Below the pieces are notes generated by a model. It was not told the DNA's origin, searched no databases, and saw only the letters and a list, made by a program, of their open reading frames with translations. The translations under genes and the position numbers were made by a program. Shown here piece after piece: positions 54,858 through 63,691 of a DNA stretch of 64,000 nucleotides (within the stretch, counting starts at the first letter, position 1; each line of letters opens with the position of its first letter). Origin of the DNA: an uncultured Bacteroidales bacterium (GTDB lineage Bacteria > Bacteroidota > Bacteroidia > Bacteroidales > UBA932); assembly GCA_947168065.1 (NCBI GenBank), contig CAMVKH010000004.1, positions 161,194 to 225,193 of the forward strand, in the 5' to 3' direction.

Positions 54858-56846
54858 ATGAAACGGATACTCACCCTCCTCCTGCTGGCCGGCCTGACCG
54901 CCGTTCTGGCCCAGGCCAAAACCTATCAAGTCTGTTCTCCCGACGGGAAGACCGTCATCACCGTCGATGCCGGGAAACAGCTCACCTGGTCCGCTACCCA
55001 CAAAGGGCAGCAAATCATCACCCCTTCGGCCCTCTCGATGACCGTCGGGGGCAAGACTGTCGGCGACAGACCTTCCGTCCGGAAGGCCAGGACTGAGCAG
55101 GTGAGCGGGACCGTGAATGCCCCCTTCTGGCGCCAGGCCCGGATCGAACAACGTTACAACCAGCTGACCCTCGACCTGGGCGGCGGCTGGAGCGTCGTCT
55201 TCCGAGCCTACGACGGTGAAGGTGTGGCCTACCGCTTTGTCTCCACCTCCGTCAAGGAAGGCGACCGCGTGACGGCCGAGCGTGCCGAGTTCAACTTCGA
55301 CCACGACTACACGGCCTATGTGCCCTACAGCAGCGGCGGCAAGGAGAATCCCTTCAAAACCTCTTTTGAAAGCCAATATACCATCGCGCCCCTGAGCGCG
55401 TTCCGCAGCGACGAAGTGGCCTTCTCCCCCCTGCTCGTCTGCCTGGGCGGCGGACTCCGCGTCGAGATCACCGACGTCGACATCGAATCCTATCCCGGCA
55501 TGTTCCTCAAGAAGGGCGCCGGTACCTCGCTGCTGGGCGAATTCGCCCACGTCCCCGCTACCGTGAAGGAAACCCCGACCCGCGGTCAGGTGGTCGTGGA
55601 ATCGTATTCCGACGACCTGGCCATCATCCGCGCCAGTGCCTCGAAGAAAGAGCCGCGCTGCTTCCCTTGGCGCGCATTGGCTATCGCCGAAAGCGACACG
55701 GGCCTGCCGCAGAACAACCTGGTCTATCTGCTCGCCTCCCCGAGCCGCATCAAGGACATCTCGTGGATCAAGCCCGGCAAGGTGGCCTGGGACTGGTGGA
55801 ACAACTGGAACATCACCGGCGTCGATTTCGAGGCCGGCATCAACACCGAAACCTATAAATACTACATCGACTTCGCCGCAGCCAACAAGATCGAGTACGT
55901 TGTGCTCGACGAAGGCTGGTCGGGTAAGCTCAACATCCTGGAACTCAGCCCCGCCATCGACCTCAAGGAGCTTTGCCGCTATGCCCGCACCAAGAAAGTC
56001 GACCTGGTGCTCTGGGCTGTAAGCTACGTGCTCGACAAAGACCTGGAGGAAGCCTGCAAGACCTATTCGGAAATGGGCATCAAGGGCTTCAAGGTCGACT
56101 TCATGGACCGCGACGACCAGACCATCCCCGAACAGCTCTACCGCATCGCGGAGGCCTGCGCCCGTCACCACATGTTCGTGGATTACCACGGTATGTACAA
56201 GCCCGCCGGCATGAACCGCACCTGGCCCAACGTCCTCAACTTTGAAGGCGTATGGGGCCTCGAGCAGATGAAATGGTCGCGCGACGACATGGTGACCTAC
56301 GACGTGACCTTCCCCTACATCCGGATGCTCTCCGGCCCGGTCGATTACACCCCGGGCGCCATGCGCAACGCCCTCCGGAACGAATTCATGCCGATCCACG
56401 GCAATCCGATGAGCCAGGGCACCCGCGCACACCAGGTCGCGGAGTACGTGGTCTTCGACGCTCCGTTCGAGATGCTCTGCGACAACCCTACCGCCTACAT
56501 GAAGGAACAGGAAACCACCGACTTCCTTACCGCCATTCCCACGGTGTGGGATGAAACCCGCGTGCTGCAGGGGGAAATCGGGAAGTACATCGTTACGGCC
56601 CGCCGCAAAGATAAAGTCTGGTACATCGGCGGCCTGACGGGCTGGGATGCGCGCAATGTCACGCTCGATCTCTCCGTCCTGGGCCTGCGCGGCAGCAAAA
56701 ACGCCGCCCTCTTCCGGGACGGCGTCAACGCCACCCGCAACGCCACCGACTACAAGTGCGAGCAGCTGAAAGTTGAAACAGGAAAGCCGCTCCAGGTGCA
56801 CATGGCACCCGGCGGCGGCTTTGTCCTGAAGATTGTCGACCGTTAG
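54858..56846 (+). CDS. glycoside hydrolase family 97, probably retaining alpha-galactosidase type
   Basis: The 662-residue secreted enzyme has a signal peptide (MKRILTLLLLAGLTAVLAQA), an N-terminal beta-sandwich (to about residue 280), a catalytic TIM barrel and a C-terminal beta domain. The barrel shows VAWDWWNNWNITG, VVLDEGWSG, GFKVDFMDRDDQ (Asp414) and NFEGVWGLEQMKW (Glu463, Glu469). As I recall, the retaining enzyme BtGH97b uses Asp415 and Glu470, which align with Asp414 and Glu469 here; inverting SusB-type enzymes lack that Asp. Substrate is therefore more likely an alpha-galactoside than starch. The stop overlaps the trpB2 stop by four bases. Confidence 0.93.
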   Translation: MKRILTLLLLAGLTAVLAQAKTYQVCSPDGKTVITVDAGKQLTWSATHKGQQIITPSALSMTVGGKTVGDRPSVRKARTEQVSGTVNAPFWRQARIEQRYNQLTLDLGGGWSVVFRAYDGEGVAYRFVSTSVKEGDRVTAERAEFNFDHDYTAYVPYSSGGKENPFKTSFESQYTIAPLSAFRSDEVAFSPLLVCLGGGLRVEITDVDIESYPGMFLKKGAGTSLLGEFAHVPATVKETPTRGQVVVESYSDDLAIIRASASKKEPRCFPWRALAIAESDTGLPQNNLVYLLASPSRIKDISWIKPGKVAWDWWNNWNITGVDFEAGINTETYKYYIDFAAANKIEYVVLDEGWSGKLNILELSPAIDLKELCRYARTKKVDLVLWAVSYVLDKDLEEACKTYSEMGIKGFKVDFMDRDDQTIPEQLYRIAEACARHHMFVDYHGMYKPAGMNRTWPNVLNFEGVWGLEQMKWSRDDMVTYDVTFPYIRMLSGPVDYTPGAMRNALRNEFMPIHGNPMSQGTRAHQVAEYVVFDAPFEMLCDNPTAYMKEQETTDFLTAIPTVWDETRVLQGEIGKYIVTARRKDKVWYIGGLTGWDARNVTLDLSVLGLRGSKNAALFRDGVNATRNATDYKCEQLKVETGKPLQVHMAPGGGFVLKIVDR

Positions 56847-58213
56847 ATCGTCTTGTTCATCTCATCGACGGGTGCTATGAACTTGGCGAGCTCCTCGTCG
56901 GAGAGCTGATAGTTCTGCATCTCGCCCGAGAAATACTGGTCGTAAGCGGCCATATCCACGAAACCGTGACCGGAGAGGTTGAAGAGAATGGTCTTCGCTT
57001 CTCCGGTCTCCCTGCATTGGAGCGCCTCCTGGATCGTGGCGGCGATGGCGTGGCAGGACTCCGGTGCAGGGATAATGCCCTCGGTGCGTGCGAAGAGCAC
57101 GCCTGCGTTGAACGAATCGAGCTGGTCGATGTCCACTGCTTCCATGAAACCGTCCTTCATCAGCTGCGACATGATCACGCCCGCGCCGTGGTAGCGGAGG
57201 CCGCCGGCGTGGATGCTGGCAGGCTTGAAGCCATGGCCGATGGTGAACATCGGCAGCAGCGGCGTCAGGCCGGCCTCGTCACCGAAGTCATATTCAAACT
57301 TGCCACGGGTCAGCTTCGGGCAAGAGGTGGGTTCAGCCGCGATGAAGCGGGTCTTGAGGCCCTTCTGGATGTTGTGGCGCATGAACGGATAGGCGATGCC
57401 GCTGAAGTTCGAGCCGCCGCCGAAGCAGGCGATCACAATGTCGGGATACTCGCCTGCCAGGGCCATCTGCTTCTCAGCCTCCAGACCGATGATGGACTGG
57501 TGCAGGCACACGTGATTCAGCACGGAACCCAGGGTGTACTTGCAGTTCGGTGTGGTGACGGCCAGTTCGATAGCCTCGGAGATGGCGCAGCCCAACGAAC
57601 CGCGGTCATTCGGATTGATGGTCAGGATATCCTTGCCGGCACGCGTGGACATCGACGGCGAAGGCGTGATGGCCGCACCGAAAGTCTGCATGATGGAACG
57701 GCGATAGGGCTTCTGCTCATAACTCAGTTTGACCATATAGACCGCAAGTTCCAGCCCGAATTTCTTAGCGGCATAGGAAAGCGCACCACCCCACTGGCCG
57801 GCACCGGTCTCCGTGGTAATGTTGGTAACGCCCTGCTCCTTGGCATAATATGCCTGCGCAAGGGCGGAATTGAGCTTATGGCTGCCGGCCGGGCTCACGC
57901 TCTCATTCTTGAAATAGATGTGCGCCGGGGTGCCGAGCGCCTGCTCGAGTTCGTACGCACGCACGAGCGGAGTGCAACGGTACGCTGCGTACTGCTCGCG
58001 TACAGGCTCCGGAATGGGAATCCACTCGTCGGTCTGGTTGAGTTCCTGACGGGCGCACTCCTCACAGAAGATGGGGAAGAGGTCCTCCACGCTGAGCGGT
58101 TTCTTTGTCGCAGGATTCAGGATGGGCAGCGGCTTGTTGGGCATTACGGCCTGCATATTGAAAAAGTGGGTCGGGATCTCGCTCTCCGGGAGCAGGAATT
58201 TCTTCTGTTTCAT
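56843..58213 (-). CDS. trpB: tryptophan synthase beta-like protein, TrpB2 type
   Basis: The 456-residue PLP enzyme condenses indole (or a related acceptor) with serine. The PLP lysine is in GSHKLNSA, the TrpB2 form of the motif (TrpB1 has GAHKIN). The substrate Glu-type loop TTETGAGQWG and phosphate-binding CFGGGSNFSG are present. The length of about 450 with an N-terminal extension is typical of TrpB2. No trpA lies beside it, as is common for this stand-alone form. It is preceded by a leader peptide with three Trp codons and an attenuator (58265-58437), so its expression should rise when charged tRNA-Trp is scarce. That supports a real role in tryptophan supply. Confidence 0.95.
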   Translation of the reverse strand: MKQKKFLLPESEIPTHFFNMQAVMPNKPLPILNPATKKPLSVEDLFPIFCEECARQELNQTDEWIPIPEPVREQYAAYRCTPLVRAYELEQALGTPAHIYFKNESVSPAGSHKLNSALAQAYYAKEQGVTNITTETGAGQWGGALSYAAKKFGLELAVYMVKLSYEQKPYRRSIMQTFGAAITPSPSMSTRAGKDILTINPNDRGSLGCAISEAIELAVTTPNCKYTLGSVLNHVCLHQSIIGLEAEKQMALAGEYPDIVIACFGGGSNFSGIAYPFMRHNIQKGLKTRFIAAEPTSCPKLTRGKFEYDFGDEAGLTPLLPMFTIGHGFKPASIHAGGLRYHGAGVIMSQLMKDGFMEAVDIDQLDSFNAGVLFARTEGIIPAPESCHAIAATIQEALQCRETGEAKTILFNLSGHGFVDMAAYDQYFSGEMQNYQLSDEELAKFIAPVDEMNKTI

Positions 58214-58264
58214 AATTGAATCGTTTATTTTGTTAATAATTTATTAGGATTTTCGATAACTAAA

Positions 58265-58292
58265 AAGGCCTGTCGCAAGTTCGACAGGCCTT
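58265..58292 (-). terminator. attenuator terminator of the trpB2 leader
   Basis: On the minus strand AAGGCCTGTCG pairs with CGACAGGCCTT across a six-base loop, followed by TTTTTAG. The sequence ACTTGCGAC (58272-58280) in its loop and 3' arm is fully complementary to GTCGCAAGT (58323-58331) just after the leader-peptide stop. Formation of that pair would prevent the terminator. Confidence 0.85.
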
Positions 58293-58330
58293 ATTTGTAT
58301 AAAATTAACAAATAGCTGATTCACTTGCGA

Positions 58331-58378
58331 CTAATCGAGTTGCAAGCGCCACCACCAGCTATTGTTGATTCTTCTCAT
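58331..58378 (-). CDS. trp leader peptide of the trpB2 attenuator
   Basis: A 15-residue peptide, MRRINNSWWWRLQLD, is encoded from ATG 58378 to TAG 58331-58333. Its three consecutive TGG codons (58349-58357) lie immediately before a CTTGC element that can pair with GCAAG after the stop codon. A ribosome stalled on the Trp codons would cover the first arm, free the second arm and favour the antiterminator. The start is about 18 bases from the expected transcription start. Confidence 0.85.
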   Translation of the reverse strand: MRRINNSWWWRLQLD

Positions 58379-58402
58379 TTCTTAGTTTTGGACTTTCCAT
58401 CA

Positions 58403-58437
58403 CAAAGATATGGAAAAGATTCTACCGTTGTATCAAA
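58403..58437 (-). promoter_or_regulatory. promoter of the trpB2 leader transcript
   Basis: On the minus strand TTTG (58434-58437) is followed after 23 bases by TATCTTTG (58403-58410). The transcript would begin near 58396 and carry a leader of about 180 bases that includes the leader peptide and terminator. Confidence 0.65.
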
Positions 58438-58443
58438 AATCGC

Positions 58444-58451
58444 TATTTTTG
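58444..58451 (+). promoter_or_regulatory. -7 promoter element for the AspT-type transporter
   Basis: TATTTTTG matches TAnnTTTG, 20 bases before the ATG at 58472. It diverges from, and interleaves with, the trpB2 promoter. Confidence 0.5.
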
Positions 58452-58471
58452 CAGCAAATTTTGGAAACGTT

Positions 58472-60139
58472 ATGTTTGCAGACCTTTTGTTCGGAAGCAG
58501 TACCGCACACATCATATTTATCCTCGCCGCCACCATCGCCCTGGGCACCCTGCTCGGAAAAGTCAAGATCGGCGGCATTACCCTGGGCGTTACCTGGATT
58601 CTCTTTGTAGGCATCGCACTGGGACATTTCGGCATGGGCATCGACCCGAAAGTATTGGGCTTTGTCAAGGAATTCGGCCTGATCCTGTTCATCTATTCTG
58701 TCGGTATGCAGGTTGGCCCCGGTTTCTTCGCTTCACTCAAGCAGAACGGGCTGAAACTGAACCTGCTCTCCATCGGCGTCATCCTGCTGGGTATTCTGGT
58801 CACGTGCCTGGTCGCAGCAATAAGCGGCACGAGCCTGATCACGATGACCGGCGTGATGTCCGGCGCCGTCACCAACACGCCTGCCTTGGGTTCCGCGCAG
58901 CAGACCTATCTCGATACGATGGGGACCAACGAGCCCTCCATTGCCCTGGGCTACGCCGTCGCCTATCCACTCGGCGTCATCGGCCTGATCCTCGCCCTGA
59001 TCCTGATGCGGAAGATCTTCCGGGTCGATCCCGCCAAGGAAGACGAGCGGCTGCACAAGGAGCACGTCATCGAGACCCACGACCCGGACCGTGTCACGGT
59101 CGAAATCACTAACCCGCAACTCGACGGCAAGAAGGTCTGGGAGATCGCACGGCTGCTCAACCGCAGCTTCATCATTTCGCGCGTCCTCAAGGAAGGCAGC
59201 GCGCCCGCCCTGGCCGATGCGCAGACCGTCATCTCGCTGGGCGACAAAGTCTTTTTCGTCTCAGACCCGCGCGACACCGAGGCCGTCATCGTCTTCCTGG
59301 GCCGACAGATCGAGATGCCGCAGGAAGCCTGGGACGCACAAAGCCGCGACACCGAACTCGTATCGCGCCGCATCCTGGTCACGCGCAGCAACATCAACGG
59401 CAAGCAGCTCGGTTCGCTGCAGCTGCGCAAGAACTTCAAGGTCAACGTGACCCGCGTCAACCGCTCGGGCGTCGACCTGATCGCCACGCCTTCGCTGGAA
59501 CTGCTGCTGGGCGACCGCGTAACGGTAGTCGGCGCCGAGAGCGCCATCGCAGAAGTGGCCGGTATGCTGGGCAACTCGCAGAAGCGCCTCCGCGAGCCGA
59601 ACATCATCCCGATGTTCATCGGCATCCTGCTCGGCGTGCTGGTGGGCATGATCCCCTTCCATATCAGCGGCATTCCCCTGCCGGTGAAACTCGGCCTGGC
59701 AGGCGGCCCGCTCATCGTGGCCATCCTGCTCAGCCGCTTCGGTGCACGCTTCCACCTGGTGACCTACACCACCATCAGCGCCAGCCTCATGCTGCGTGAA
59801 ATCGGCATCTCGCTCTTCCTGGCGGCAGTGGGACTTTCGGCAGGTCCGGAGTTCGTCAGTACCCTTTCCGGCGGCGGCTACGTCTGGGTCGGCTATGGCT
59901 TCCTGATTACGGTCATCCCCATCCTGGTGATGGGCCTGCTCGGCCGCTGGGTCTTCAAACTCAACTACTTCGCCCTGATGGGCACCCTCTCGGGCAGTAT
60001 GACCAATCCCATCGCCCTGTCGTTCGTCACAAGCAACTCCCCCAACGACATCCCGGCCGTCAGCTACTCCACCGTCTACCCCCTCACGATGTTCCTCCGG
60101 GTCGTCTCCGCCCAGATCTTGATCCTCGCCGCGTTGTAA
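58472..60139 (+). CDS. AspT/YidE-type transporter with two RCK_C domains
   Basis: The ATG at 58472 is preferred to 58325, because the longer frame would run through the trpB2 leader. The 555-residue protein has five membrane helices, two central TrkA-C (RCK_C) domains (about residues 200-285 and 290-370), then five or six further helices: the AspT/YidE/YbjL duplicated-domain layout. Repeat motifs such as GVMSGAVTNTPALGSAQQ and GTLSGSMTNPIALSF are visible in each half. AspT exchanges aspartate and alanine, but the substrate of the two-RCK_C branch is unsettled. RCK_C domains suggest control by a bound ligand. Confidence 0.92.
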   Translation: MFADLLFGSSTAHIIFILAATIALGTLLGKVKIGGITLGVTWILFVGIALGHFGMGIDPKVLGFVKEFGLILFIYSVGMQVGPGFFASLKQNGLKLNLLSIGVILLGILVTCLVAAISGTSLITMTGVMSGAVTNTPALGSAQQTYLDTMGTNEPSIALGYAVAYPLGVIGLILALILMRKIFRVDPAKEDERLHKEHVIETHDPDRVTVEITNPQLDGKKVWEIARLLNRSFIISRVLKEGSAPALADAQTVISLGDKVFFVSDPRDTEAVIVFLGRQIEMPQEAWDAQSRDTELVSRRILVTRSNINGKQLGSLQLRKNFKVNVTRVNRSGVDLIATPSLELLLGDRVTVVGAESAIAEVAGMLGNSQKRLREPNIIPMFIGILLGVLVGMIPFHISGIPLPVKLGLAGGPLIVAILLSRFGARFHLVTYTTISASLMLREIGISLFLAAVGLSAGPEFVSTLSGGGYVWVGYGFLITVIPILVMGLLGRWVFKLNYFALMGTLSGSMTNPIALSFVTSNSPNDIPAVSYSTVYPLTMFLRVVSAQILILAAL

Positions 60140-60151
60140 AAGCTTTAATGA

Positions 60152-61822
60152 CTATTGCGTAGCTGCGTTGATGCGCTTGAGCATGGCGAACATGATCAAG
60201 CCGGCGATTGCGCAGAGGCCGGCGAGGATAGCCCAGTTGGCCCAGAGGGGGACGCGCATCCAGAGCAGGCCGGGGACCATGGTCAGGTAGTTGCCGACGG
60301 CCGAGGCGGCGAACCAGAGGCCCATCATCAGGCCTTTCATCTTGGGCGGCGCAACCTTCGTGACGAAGGAGATGCCCATCGGGCTGAGCAGCAGCTCGGC
60401 GAAGGTCAGCACCAGATAGGTTCCCATCAGATAGGTCGGTACAACCGGGTCGGGCGATACGGTCCCTGAGAGAGCGGCCGGCGAAGGCTGACCGACGGAG
60501 CCGAAGATCATCACCAGATAGCCCAGCGCCGCCACGATCATGCCGATTCCGATCTTCATCGGGGCCGTAGGTTCCCTGTGCTTCTTGGCCAGGGCACCGA
60601 AGATCGCAATGACGACGGGAGTCAGGAGCACCACGAAGAACGGATTGAACTGCTGGAAGAGCTGCGGCTGGATGTCCAGCACCGCAGGCATACCCCGGTA
60701 GATGATGATGGCGGCAGCCCACAGGGCAATCGTCACGATGCCGCAGAGCATCTTGCTGCCTCGTTTTTCCGACTGGAAGGTGCCGAACAGCGTATAGACC
60801 GACACGGCCAGCAGGCCCAGGATCCACACGCTGAACCCGGCCCGGGGCCATCCGCTGACCGTCTGCTGCGTGTAGTCGCGGGCGAACCAGGTCAGCGCCT
60901 GCCCGTTCTGTTGGAAGGCCATCCAGAAGAAGATCACCACGGCGAACACCATGCAGAGCGCGACAACGCGGTCGCGGGTCTGCTTGGGCGTAAGTTCGAC
61001 GATATGCGCATTCGCGGCAGCTGCCTGCTTTGCGTTGACATCGGCATGCTTGAACCAAGGTTTGCAGGCCAGGTAGATGGCGATGGACACAACCAGCGAC
61101 ACGCAGGCCACGGCAAAGCCCATGTTGTAGGCCGATGAAAGATGCTCGACATAGTAGCTGCTGAAATCCGGCAGGGAAAGGGCCGTCACGGTCGCATCGG
61201 GCATCTGCGCCTGCAAACTGGCCAGCCGATCCGTATTCTCCGGCGAAATGGTGCCGCCCAGCAGTTGATGGGCCAGCGCCGGGATATCGGCCTTGTAAAC
61301 CAGGCCGGCCTTCGACAGGAAGCGGTTGGTGATGGCCGTAGCGGCAAAAGGCGCGAACATCGCGCCGATGTTGATGGCCATATAGAAGAGGCTGAAGGCC
61401 GAGTCGCGCTTGGCGGCATATTTCGGATCATCATAAAGATTGCCGATGAGCACCTGCAGGTTGCCTTTGAAAAGGCCGGTGCCCAGCGCCACGAGCAGCA
61501 ACGCGCCGATCATCAGGGCGATGCCCAGGGCATTGGGCGCCGTAGGTATGGTCAGCAGCACGTAGCCCAGGAACATCACGCAGATACCTGCCACGACGCA
61601 TTTCCCGTAGCCGATCCGGTCGGCCACCATGCCGCCGAGAACGGGGAGGAAATAGATGACCGCCATAAAAATGGCATAAAGCTGGCTGGCCGCCGCCTGC
61701 TCCCAGCCGAACTTCGCCTGGAGGAACAGCATAAAGATGGCCAGCATCGTATAATAGCCGAAGCGCTCGCCCGTATTGGCCAGCGCCAGCGCATAAAGAC
61801 CTTTCGGTTGACCCTTGAACAT
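60152..61822 (-). CDS. POT family proton-dependent oligopeptide transporter
   Basis: The 556-residue protein has 12-14 membrane helices of the major facilitator superfamily. The N-terminal proton-coupling motif NTGERFGYYTM (ExxER-like) and the PTR2 signature region (FYMAINIGAMFAPF) are seen, along with GMVADRIGYGK. It would import di- and tripeptides with H+. A periplasmic or extended loop lies around residues 150-210. It ends 12 bases from the convergent AspT-type gene. The gene is monocistronic by position. Confidence 0.94.
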   Translation of the reverse strand: MFKGQPKGLYALALANTGERFGYYTMLAIFMLFLQAKFGWEQAAASQLYAIFMAVIYFLPVLGGMVADRIGYGKCVVAGICVMFLGYVLLTIPTAPNALGIALMIGALLLVALGTGLFKGNLQVLIGNLYDDPKYAAKRDSAFSLFYMAINIGAMFAPFAATAITNRFLSKAGLVYKADIPALAHQLLGGTISPENTDRLASLQAQMPDATVTALSLPDFSSYYVEHLSSAYNMGFAVACVSLVVSIAIYLACKPWFKHADVNAKQAAAANAHIVELTPKQTRDRVVALCMVFAVVIFFWMAFQQNGQALTWFARDYTQQTVSGWPRAGFSVWILGLLAVSVYTLFGTFQSEKRGSKMLCGIVTIALWAAAIIIYRGMPAVLDIQPQLFQQFNPFFVVLLTPVVIAIFGALAKKHREPTAPMKIGIGMIVAALGYLVMIFGSVGQPSPAALSGTVSPDPVVPTYLMGTYLVLTFAELLLSPMGISFVTKVAPPKMKGLMMGLWFAASAVGNYLTMVPGLLWMRVPLWANWAILAGLCAIAGLIMFAMLKRINAATQ

Positions 61823-61882
61823 ACGTTTTCAGATTACAACCGATAAAGTTACGAAAAAATCGCCAACCCCGGCTTGACCGGC

Positions 61883-61907
61883 GTCATTCCGGGCTTGACC
61901 GGGAATC
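61883..61907. repeat. dispersed palindromic repeat at the end of the 61907 gene
   Basis: GTCATTCCGGGC...GGGAATCT matches the repeat found inside the HU-like gene (38643-38799). A partial CCGGCTTGACCGG unit precedes it. The repeat reaches the stop codon of the neighbouring lipoprotein gene. Confidence 0.7.
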
Positions 61908-62392
61908 TACATTCTTTTGTAGGTCACGTAGTCAATCTTGATGGAATCGTCACCGAAAAAGACCAGGTCATGGCCCTCATCATATTGGATATCCTTCAGC
62001 GCCCGGCTTTCTGCCTGCCCAGCCTCCTTGGCAATCATATTCTCCGGCATTTCGAAGAATATCTTTCCGTCCTTCACCATATAATGTATCGGATCGGCTT
62101 GCTTGCATTCCCCGGATACACGCGCCGAGAACCATTTTTCTCCGGCCTGATTGAAAAAACTCAAAAACGGGAAACGGTATGAAATCTGGTACAAGTCTTC
62201 CGTATAATCAGGATCATCCGCGCTGAATGTAACAGCTATGCCTCCAGACTCATCCAGCGCACCCACAATGTCACCATTTTCAACATAAACCGGTTTCCAG
62301 CTACCGTACAGACGGGCGCTTTCGCTTTCGCTCCACTCGCCACATCCTGCAGCAAGCAGCAATACCGTACAAAAGAGCAAAATACGTTTCAT
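61907..62392 (-). CDS. small lipoprotein next to the serpin
   Basis: From the ATG at 62392 the 161-residue product has a lipoprotein signal (MKRILLFCTVLLLAAGC). A lipocalin-like beta pattern follows (LYGSWKPVYVENGDIVG, IAVTFSADDPDYTEDLYQISYRF, KIFFEMPENM). A small lipocalin-type fold is plausible but not certain. The gene starts four bases after the serpin stop, so both are on one transcript. It could bind the serpin or its target, or be an unrelated passenger. Confidence 0.75.
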   Translation of the reverse strand: MKRILLFCTVLLLAAGCGEWSESESARLYGSWKPVYVENGDIVGALDESGGIAVTFSADDPDYTEDLYQISYRFPFLSFFNQAGEKWFSARVSGECKQADPIHYMVKDGKIFFEMPENMIAKEAGQAESRALKDIQYDEGHDLVFFGDDSIKIDYVTYKRM

Positions 62393-62396
62393 ATCT

Positions 62397-63632
62397 CTAT
62401 TTGACTTTGGTTCCGATGAAGAGGATGGCGCCCGTGCTGGATTCGCGGATGAGATAGATGAACGGCCGGTTGAAATCGACGAACGTCGCCATTGAGCCAC
62501 CGTTCTTCCGCATTTCCGCCACAGTCACGGCGGCGGCCTCAGTGCCTTTCTCATCGACCGAAATATAGGTCTTCTGCCGGAACATGTCCACATACAAGCT
62601 CTCTTCCGACATATTGGAGAAATCGGCATCATAGGTGAAGGCTCGTTTCATGCCCAGGCGCTTGAGCACCGGTACCAGCATCTCGTCCGTATCAAATTCC
62701 GCCTTGAATTTCGGGAAACGGAGCATAACCTTCGTCGATGCGGCAGATGCGTCCCAAAGATTCACTTTATCCAGCGAAAGATTCTCGAGGAAAGCCTTGA
62801 AATCACCGGAAGGGAGGATCGCCTCCATATAGAAGGCACCGTTGCCGTAGGGCATCTTCACGAGCGAGACCGTCTTATCTTGGTAGACATCAAGCACTTC
62901 CGCCATAAGCGCCATGATAGGCATCTTGACGGTCTGGCCGGAGATCGTCTGGAAATCCTCTTCCCTCGTATTGGCCTCCAAGAAGGCATAGGCCCAGTCT
63001 CCCTTGAAGTACAGGGCATTGATCAGCAGCATGCGGATCCGGGGATCCAACTCGTCGAACATTTTGGGGATCAGACCGGAGGTCTTCTTGCTGCACCAGT
63101 TGTTCACTTGATCGACGGTTTTGGAAGGGCCGAACTCCACGGCGAAAGACTCCGCGTCAAAAACCTTGCTCATATTGCTGCTGAACTGCTTGCGCAGTCC
63201 CAGATCCTTCGCCACCCAGATGGAATTGGCCAGAGACAAAGCCACGCTGGGGTCCGCCTTCGAAATACCGGACACCATGGTGGAATAGCAACTGTTGATC
63301 TCGTCCAGCGAATAGCCCTTCATGCCGATGGCAGCGACAATCTCGTCGTATGTCTCCCCGACCGCACCATTGGCCAACATACTGGAAACAATCGTGACAC
63401 CCATCGGCGACAGGAAAACATTGCCCCCGCCATTCTCCACGAAAGTCTCCCGCAAAAGCTTGAATCCAAAATCATTTCCCTTGTCCAGCACGACCTGCTG
63501 TGACTTGGTCAGCACAATCGTCTGCGCCTCCTTCCCGTCATTCCCACTCCCCCGCGACAAAAATTCACAACCTCCAGCCACAAACCCCAGCACCACCATC
63601 ATCAAACCAGCCAGATAATATCTCGTTTTCAT
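62397..63632 (-). CDS. serpin (serine protease inhibitor), lipoprotein
   Basis: From the ATG at 63632 the product has 411 residues: a lipoprotein signal (lipobox VAGGC) and a complete serpin fold. Seen are NVFLSPMGVTIVSSMLANGA (helix B region), VNNWCSKKTSGLIPKM, LLINALYFKGDWAYAF (strand 3A) and the C-terminal FNRPFIYLIRESSTGAILFIGTKV signature. The reactive-centre hinge EKGTEAAAVT (about residues 361-370) has the small residues required for inhibition, and the scissile bond should lie in or near RKNGG. It is probably a surface-anchored suicide inhibitor protecting against host or competitor proteases. Confidence 0.95.
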   Translation of the reverse strand: MKTRYYLAGLMMVVLGFVAGGCEFLSRGSGNDGKEAQTIVLTKSQQVVLDKGNDFGFKLLRETFVENGGGNVFLSPMGVTIVSSMLANGAVGETYDEIVAAIGMKGYSLDEINSCYSTMVSGISKADPSVALSLANSIWVAKDLGLRKQFSSNMSKVFDAESFAVEFGPSKTVDQVNNWCSKKTSGLIPKMFDELDPRIRMLLINALYFKGDWAYAFLEANTREEDFQTISGQTVKMPIMALMAEVLDVYQDKTVSLVKMPYGNGAFYMEAILPSGDFKAFLENLSLDKVNLWDASAASTKVMLRFPKFKAEFDTDEMLVPVLKRLGMKRAFTYDADFSNMSEESLYVDMFRQKTYISVDEKGTEAAAVTVAEMRKNGGSMATFVDFNRPFIYLIRESSTGAILFIGTKVK

Positions 63633-63657
63633 AGCCAAAAACCTTAAAAAGCCCTTA

Positions 63658-63691
63658 CAAAATTACACAATCTATCCATAAGATGCACAAA
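63658..63691 (-). promoter_or_regulatory. promoter of the serpin operon
   Basis: On the minus strand TTTG (63688-63691) and TAATTTTG (63658-63665) are 22 bases apart. The -7 box ends 25 bases upstream of the serpin ATG. Confidence 0.6.

Noticed and set aside
58325..58471. Extended N-terminus for the AspT-type transporter
   Set aside because: The extra 49 codons overlie the trp leader peptide and promoter on the other strand and add no membrane-protein features.
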